From positions 1-25,018 of the IMG/VR virus record IMGVR_UViG_3300017772_000114: DNA of 25,018 nt, one strand, 5' to 3'. This DNA is from a virus. The notes below the pieces were generated by a model. It was not told the DNA's origin. It did no database searches and worked only from the letters and a program-made list of their open reading frames with translations. A program made the position numbers and the translations under genes. Shown in pieces: positions 20,404 to 25,018 of this stretch; position 1 is the first letter of the stretch, and every line of letters starts with the position of its first letter.

Positions 20404-20694
20404 ATGAGAGTACCTGTAATCCAATCACAGAACTTTGATGTTTTTTACGAGTACCACGACGGTCTTACCTGGATTCACTGCGACGTCAGGCGTTACAACC
20501 AAAGCGTCAAGAAAGAACTTGAGATGGGCATGCGCCTATTGATGGCTCTACGTGACACTCCGCTTATGTGTCTACATGAGCTGGACGATATTAAACACAA
20601 AAAATTTATCAAGATGCTGGGGTTTAAATACCAGCAAACCAATCTCTGTCACGACGGAACGATGAGAGATATCTACATTAAAGAGGTTAAGTAA
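20404..20694 (+). CDS. Small GNAT-like protein, positional counterpart of T7 gp13
   Basis: 96 aa from ATG 20404, behind AAGAGG; an in-frame ATG at 20341 would overlap the previous gene and lacks the family N-terminus. The C-terminal part (CLHELDDIKHKKFIKMLGFK, then YQQTN and DGTMRDIYI) has the H-x-K-F-I-K-x-L/M-G-F-x-Y pattern of the last strands of GNAT acetyltransferases. T7 gp13 ends similarly (HIRFLKTIG...DG...F), and also lies just before the internal virion proteins. The acetyl-CoA loop is not evident, so it may be a structural or assembly relative rather than an enzyme. Confidence 0.6.
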   Translation: MRVPVIQSQNFDVFYEYHDGLTWIHCDVRRYNQSVKKELEMGMRLLMALRDTPLMCLHELDDIKHKKFIKMLGFKYQQTNLCHDGTMRDIYIKEVK

Positions 20695-20695
20695 A

Positions 20696-21724
20696 ATGGG
20701 TGCAGCAGCAGCACAAGTCGCGGGGGCAGTCGTCGGAGGTATCGCTTCGAGAGGCGCAGCTAAGGACGCAAGAAGAGCTCAGGATGAAGCTAACGCCAAC
20801 ACAATGGCAGGCTACAATTTCTCGCAGCCATACATTAAGGATTCTTACGACTCTGCAGGCAACTACCTGCAGAACGTACAGGACACTGGCGCCTACATGG
20901 GTGATACCTATGCAGGTCCAAACCAGTACCAAATGTTGGGCAATCAGTACATGGGTAACATGGGTCTACAAGGCCGCCAGGGTGCTTTTGACATTGCCCA
21001 GCAAGGCCAAAACTTTGCCGCCAACTACGGTGACCTCTATAAGCAGTCTCAGCAGGATAACATTGCTGACAGCGTTCAGTACGCTCGTGACAACAGCCAG
21101 GGCCTTGTTGACTCAGCGATGCGTGATGACTTTCGCAACCTGACTGAGAATCAGCTGACGGGTAACAACATGAATGCCTCAGCAAGCGGCAACATGAATA
21201 GCAGCCGTGCAGGTATTGCCGATGCCAACCTAATGCGTGGCTTTAACGACCGCAAAGCTGACATGACGGCTAACATCGAAAACCGCCTGTCTAACCAATT
21301 CATGGACCAGCGAAACAACCAGTTCAACAACGCCATGAATGCCAATGCTGGACTTCAGCAGTCGTATGGACAGGGCATCAACGCGATGAACTCTTTCGGC
21401 AACATGATGAATAACTCTGGTAGAAATCTACAAGGATTTGACCAGGCAAGAATGAACGACCAGCGTGACCGATTTGAGCGCAATCGTGACTTCGGTCTTG
21501 ATAACCAGATCAAATATCAGCAAGGCATTCTCAATCGAGCTGTTTATAACTCCAGCAGCACCACACCCAACATGCACTCTCCCAATGCAGCCATGTTTGG
21601 AGGTGCCATGCAAGGCGCTGGTATCGGTGGGGACATGTATGACGCTTACCAGAATCGACCTGGAGCTTCTGGCGCAGCGTCAGGAACAACTGACCCTAAC
21701 AATTTCAAGGGGTTCTCATTCTGA
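20696..21724 (+). CDS. Putative DNA-ejection (internal virion) protein 1
   Basis: 342 aa, AAGAGG upstream. The N-terminus (MGAAAAQVAGAVVGGIASRG) is a glycine-zipper-like hydrophobic segment able to enter a membrane. The rest is very rich in Asn, Gln, Met, Gly and Ala with no cysteine (NNMNASASGNMNSSRAGIAD; NNSGRNLQGFDQARMNDQRD), and predicted helical. This composition and the N-terminal zipper are typical of podovirus ejection proteins (such as P22 gp7 and T7 gp14), which leave the virion to build a channel in the cell envelope. Stop and next start overlap as TGATG. Confidence 0.65.
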   Translation: MGAAAAQVAGAVVGGIASRGAAKDARRAQDEANANTMAGYNFSQPYIKDSYDSAGNYLQNVQDTGAYMGDTYAGPNQYQMLGNQYMGNMGLQGRQGAFDIAQQGQNFAANYGDLYKQSQQDNIADSVQYARDNSQGLVDSAMRDDFRNLTENQLTGNNMNASASGNMNSSRAGIADANLMRGFNDRKADMTANIENRLSNQFMDQRNNQFNNAMNANAGLQQSYGQGINAMNSFGNMMNNSGRNLQGFDQARMNDQRDRFERNRDFGLDNQIKYQQGILNRAVYNSSSTTPNMHSPNAAMFGGAMQGAGIGGDMYDAYQNRPGASGAASGTTDPNNFKGFSF

Positions 21725-22812
21725 TGCCAACCTTACGCGGATACAACCAGCAGAACTATATGCCCAACTATTTTCCTAGCGACTACACCAGTCCCCAGGG
21801 AATGAGTCAGCTGCAATCTAACATGGGCAACCTCCATATGTATGGTCCGGATGGTAATTATTTGCCAGAGTACCAGCAGAGATTCGACGACTACATAGCT
21901 AGTGTCAATATGACACCCGACCCAAATGGGCGCTATGCACAAACGCCTCCTCCCGTACTTGGCCAACAAGGCGCACCAGGTGCCGCTGTTCCACCAGCAC
22001 CAGTGCTGACCCAGCAAGGTCCCGCACCAATCGTGGAAGCCGTGCCACAGGCACCGATGACTGCACAAGAATCTGCGGCATTCCGTGCAGCCAATCCCCA
22101 AATCTACGATGACGATGTTGAGGTTACTGCAAGCCGCAGAGACGGTACGCAGATGGGACAGGCCAACAAGGGCAGTGGCTATCAAAAGATTGGTCTCAAC
22201 GAGCGCCTGATTAGGTTGGGCGGTGCCATGCAGGGTGCCAGTCACCTGGGCGGCAATGCCGCTATGGGGGCCTTTGGGCAAGAGTACGCCAATATCCAGG
22301 ACTCTGACCGAGCTGGTCTGGCTGCCTATGATAAAGCCCAGATGGACTATCAGACAGCCTTGGCAAAAGCGCAAAGTAATGGTGGAGAATCCCAAGAAAC
22401 CCTCATGCAATACGACATGGCTATTGCTGAGATGGATGCACTTTACAGCGACATTTCATCTGCTGGTGATAGCTTAACGGGGCTGAAAGATGGCACTTGG
22501 GGACGATTTGTAGACCGTATGACTGGTGACCCGAAAGCAGTGACAAGAATGAAGATGGAGCAGTTTAAAGTTGACCAGATTTTAATCTCGATAGCAAAAA
22601 CCAAAGGTGCAATATCCGACAAAGAAATGGCAGTCTTTGAGCGTCCGATGCCCTCGATTGCAATGGACCAAGAGGAAACCTGGTTAGCCTGGATAAAAGA
22701 AAGACGGGATACCACAGCCGATATTAGAAATCGTCTAGCGAATGGAACTACTGCTCCGAATGACCCCAGAGCAGTGATTCCCCAGGACGATGACGAACTG
22801 TTTAATTTCTAG
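21724..22812 (+). CDS. Putative DNA-ejection (internal virion) protein 2
   Basis: 362 aa, overlapping the previous stop by one base. Residues 1-50 are Tyr/Asn/Gln-rich, and about 70-125 are Pro/Ala/Gln-rich linker (PPPVLGQQGAPGAAVPPAPV). From about 155 it is helical with a small-residue stretch (RLGGAMQGASHLGGNAAMGA), then charged helices to an acidic C-terminus (PQDDDELFNF). No enzyme motif was seen. The middle gene of a three-gene ejection block by position. Confidence 0.6.
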   Translation: MPTLRGYNQQNYMPNYFPSDYTSPQGMSQLQSNMGNLHMYGPDGNYLPEYQQRFDDYIASVNMTPDPNGRYAQTPPPVLGQQGAPGAAVPPAPVLTQQGPAPIVEAVPQAPMTAQESAAFRAANPQIYDDDVEVTASRRDGTQMGQANKGSGYQKIGLNERLIRLGGAMQGASHLGGNAAMGAFGQEYANIQDSDRAGLAAYDKAQMDYQTALAKAQSNGGESQETLMQYDMAIAEMDALYSDISSAGDSLTGLKDGTWGRFVDRMTGDPKAVTRMKMEQFKVDQILISIAKTKGAISDKEMAVFERPMPSIAMDQEETWLAWIKERRDTTADIRNRLANGTTAPNDPRAVIPQDDDELFNF

Positions 22813-22829
22813 TCAAGGAATACTGAAAA

Positions 22830-25018
22830 ATGCAGAGAACACCGGAAGAGTACAAAGCGGCGTACCTACACCACAAAAATGCAGGTAACGCTGAAAAAGC
22901 AGCACGAGTGGCGCAGCTCTACCGGCAGCAATTAGCTGGGAATAACGGCTCTTACCAGTCACCTTTGCCTTCTCCATATGCTAACCAGGCAGCAGCTCCC
23001 CAGGCAAAAGATGGTGCATTTGAGGGATTTGGTGATGCATTTTATAGAGGTATAGACCAGCCACTAGAAAACATGGGCACCACCGCTGAGGCACTTGGCT
23101 ACGATAAAACTGCAGCGGCTCTGCGTAACGCAACTCAAGCGCCTCCAGGACAAAGTCCATCTGCCCAGTTTATGAACGAAGGTGGCGAATCTTTCGATTA
23201 CAAATACCTACCAAAGGCAGCTGTGGAGCAAAGTGGTCAATTTATTGGCTCTCTAGCAACGAGGGCAGCGGGCGCAGGAGTAGGTTCAGTAGCTGGTCCA
23301 GGCGGTGCTATTGTCGGTGGATTTGCTGGACCTATGTTGTTCGAGGCTGCCCAGCAGCTCGGTCCTATTGCCCTAGAACGCGCAAAGAACAACGGGCGTG
23401 ACAAGCCTAATGCATCGGACTGGGAATATGCGGTAGGAACCTCGGCAGGCATTGGTGCATTAAATGCATTAGCGCCTGGAGCAACTGGCAAACTAAAACG
23501 TATGCTGATTGAGGGTATTACTGAAGGCACCCAGAGTGTCGGTGAGCAGGTTGGTACGACGGTAAACACAGACAAAGGTTTAGAGGTAAGTGCTCGGCAG
23601 GCCCTTGGTGAAGGAATCATTGGCGGCAGCTCCGCAGGTATTGTCGATACCAGTTTGGGCACCATCGGTGCAGCAACTAACCTAGTCAGCGGGACTCCGA
23701 GTAAACCGACAACCGAGAGACAACGTCAGGCACAAGCAGATTTTGCACAGCGATTAGCTCAAAAAGTTGACGAATCACAAAATGCAGATGGTCCTGCTTA
23801 CAACCTTACCGATGTAGACCCTGACAGCAGGTCTGGGGCAAAAGCAGTAATCGATAGTAGTCACTCTGATATGGCTGCACGGCTAAAAACATTAGTAACT
23901 GTGTTGAAATCTCGCTTGAAGCCAGAAAACACCGATACTTTGGATGTTGTTCTGCAGAAATCTGACGCAGCTGTAGCCGCTGTAAAAGCTAAAAACAAAG
24001 TAAAAAGTGTGGTTGATGCAGGAGACTTTAATGCGTTTGAAGAACTTGTAGGGGACACTGCGGAAGGTCAAGAAGCTATCAATCTAATGCACGAAATGAA
24101 TGAACTTACTCGTGTTTACTCAGATGGTTTAACTGGAGGTATCAGTCGCTATACAGATGCTGTTTCTCCAGCTGGTGCGCTAGACAACTACTCCAACACT
24201 GGCGGGGTAATGCAAAATTTTGCCAGGCCACTAGCAACAGCTGCCCTAGCGGCAACTAATCCAGGTTTAGCGGCTGCCCAGGTAGGTACATTTGCTGCAG
24301 GTAGAGCTATAGATAAGCTCACTGGCAGGCGCAGTCGAGTTGCACGATATGTAGATGCTAATTCACGTATGCCCGGTCAATCTGCACCCTCAGCCCCCTC
24401 TTTACGAAACCAAGAAGTTGCGGCAGAGCAAGCGGCAGCTCAAGAAGCAGCAGAGCAAGCAGAAGCCGCTCGTGTAAGGCAAGAACAGTTAGCCGCTGAT
24501 GAGCGCGAAGCAAGTTTACGCAGGGTACAGCAGGGCGCTCCTCCTTTATTAGGAAGCCCCGAGGATATATTTAGAGATGGTACTGGTTTGGACCGTGATG
24601 GCTTGGCACAAGTTATCCGCATTATTAAACGAAACGAGAACACCCCCGCAGCGGTTCGCAAAGCGGTTGAGCAGTATGAAACTAGCATTGCTACTGGTGG
24701 CCGTGTTGACTACGGTCTTATCCGAGACATCAACGTATTGGTCGACCAATATCCACAACTAAAAGAACTGCAAGTGCGTGAGCGGAACACTCAGGCAGCG
24801 GCCCAGGGTGCCCAAGCACAACTCAGTCGAGAAGATGCTAACTATCAGCGCGGCATTGAGAACAACCAGGCGTTCAACCAGGAGCTACAGAATGCAGTTG
24901 ATGACGACGGGAGCATACCCCCGCTTAACAAGGCGCACCTGAAGGTTGCCCTAGCAGACCTAGCAAGAGACCTGGGCGCTCAGCCTCTCGACATGGTTAA
25001 CTCGATTATCGAGAGAGC
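22830..25018 (+). CDS. Large internal virion / ejection protein (partial, runs off the window)
   Basis: Open without a stop from ATG 22830 (AAGGAA 9 bases upstream) to the window end: at least 729 codons, in the frame of 22830. The N-terminus MQRTPEEYKAAYLHHKNAGN suggests a small helical domain. Residues about 125-290 contain Gly/Ala-rich membrane-like segments (SLATRAAGAGVGSVAGPGGA, IVGGFAGPMLFEA, GTSAGIGALNALAPGA), and IEGITEGTQSVGEQVGTTVN followed by ARQALGEGIIGGSSAGIVD, a pattern recurrent in very large phage internal proteins (T7 gp16-like, DarB-like). About 525-570 is Ala/Gln/Glu-rich coiled-coil. No transglycosylase or protease motif is visible in this part; such domains may lie beyond the edge. 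It would enter the envelope during DNA ejection. Confidence 0.75.
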   Translation, partial: MQRTPEEYKAAYLHHKNAGNAEKAARVAQLYRQQLAGNNGSYQSPLPSPYANQAAAPQAKDGAFEGFGDAFYRGIDQPLENMGTTAEALGYDKTAAALRNATQAPPGQSPSAQFMNEGGESFDYKYLPKAAVEQSGQFIGSLATRAAGAGVGSVAGPGGAIVGGFAGPMLFEAAQQLGPIALERAKNNGRDKPNASDWEYAVGTSAGIGALNALAPGATGKLKRMLIEGITEGTQSVGEQVGTTVNTDKGLEVSARQALGEGIIGGSSAGIVDTSLGTIGAATNLVSGTPSKPTTERQRQAQADFAQRLAQKVDESQNADGPAYNLTDVDPDSRSGAKAVIDSSHSDMAARLKTLVTVLKSRLKPENTDTLDVVLQKSDAAVAAVKAKNKVKSVVDAGDFNAFEELVGDTAEGQEAINLMHEMNELTRVYSDGLTGGISRYTDAVSPAGALDNYSNTGGVMQNFARPLATAALAATNPGLAAAQVGTFAAGRAIDKLTGRRSRVARYVDANSRMPGQSAPSAPSLRNQEVAAEQAAAQEAAEQAEAARVRQEQLAADEREASLRRVQQGAPPLLGSPEDIFRDGTGLDRDGLAQVIRIIKRNENTPAAVRKAVEQYETSIATGGRVDYGLIRDINVLVDQYPQLKELQVRERNTQAAAQGAQAQLSREDANYQRGIENNQAFNQELQNAVDDDGSIPPLNKAHLKVALADLARDLGAQPLDMVNSIIER

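Noticed and set aside
21733-22410. 225-codon - strand ORF
   Set aside because: It is the shadow of the well-supported ejection protein gene at 21724-22812; it is Cys/His/Trp-rich with no start signal.
1-25018. CRISPR array, insertion sequence or rRNA gene
   Set aside because: No regularly spaced direct repeats, transposase motifs or rRNA-like sequence were seen.

Overview
The window is about 25 kb of a temperate-type, T7-like podovirus genome (Autographivirales-like early and replication genes) with roughly balanced base composition. Evidence: a single-subunit phage RNA polymerase, a T7-order replication set (SSB, endonuclease I, primase-helicase, family A DNA polymerase, 5'-3' exonuclease), a tyrosine integrase just upstream of the RNA polymerase, and tail and DNA-ejection genes. 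Small genes of a style known from marine podoviruses, and a Gammaproteobacteria-like tRNA fragment next to the integrase, suggest an aquatic proteobacterial (probably gammaproteobacterial) host; the host assignment is inference. Every convincing gene is on the + strand. Terminase, portal and capsid genes are absent and presumably lie outside the window.

Layout. 1-1.6 kb: adhesin cassette (fibre-type protein, glycine-rich protein) flanked by two tail-assembly-chaperone-like genes, the first cut by the window edge. 1.6-3.3 kb: lysis region (coiled-coil protein with a C-terminal membrane anchor, small holin-like protein, T4-type lysozyme, two-TM protein) and a small Cys-containing protein behind a phage promoter. 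3.3-3.87 kb: non-coding control region with a terminator, a phage promoter, a strong-looking host sigma-70 promoter, hairpins and a reverse-strand 5' part of a CAU-anticodon tRNA (probable attP). 3.87-8.3 kb: early genes (unknown protein, integrase, unknown protein, RNA polymerase, small HTH protein). 8.3-15.2 kb: replication operon, densely overlapping, ending in a DUF3310-type protein. 15.2-16.2 kb: 1 kb gene-free, strongly structured region with the fifth phage promoter. 16.2-25 kb: collar fibre, tail hub-like protein, lambda J-like tip/fibre, third tail chaperone, small GNAT-like protein, and three putative DNA-ejection proteins, the last running off the end.

How it works together (inference): after entry the host polymerase would start at the sigma-70 promoter near 3.5 kb and read through int into the phage RNA polymerase gene. 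The phage enzyme would then use a family of 26-bp promoters sharing the core ACTTTTGTCCACCTT, five copies of which are recognisable (3.1, 3.46, 5.56, 8.3, 15.5 kb), driving its own gene, the replication operon and the structural region. Intrinsic terminators separate the blocks. The most unusual parts are the att/tRNA control region, the structured 1 kb region at 15.2-16.2 kb, and the repeated tail-chaperone genes.
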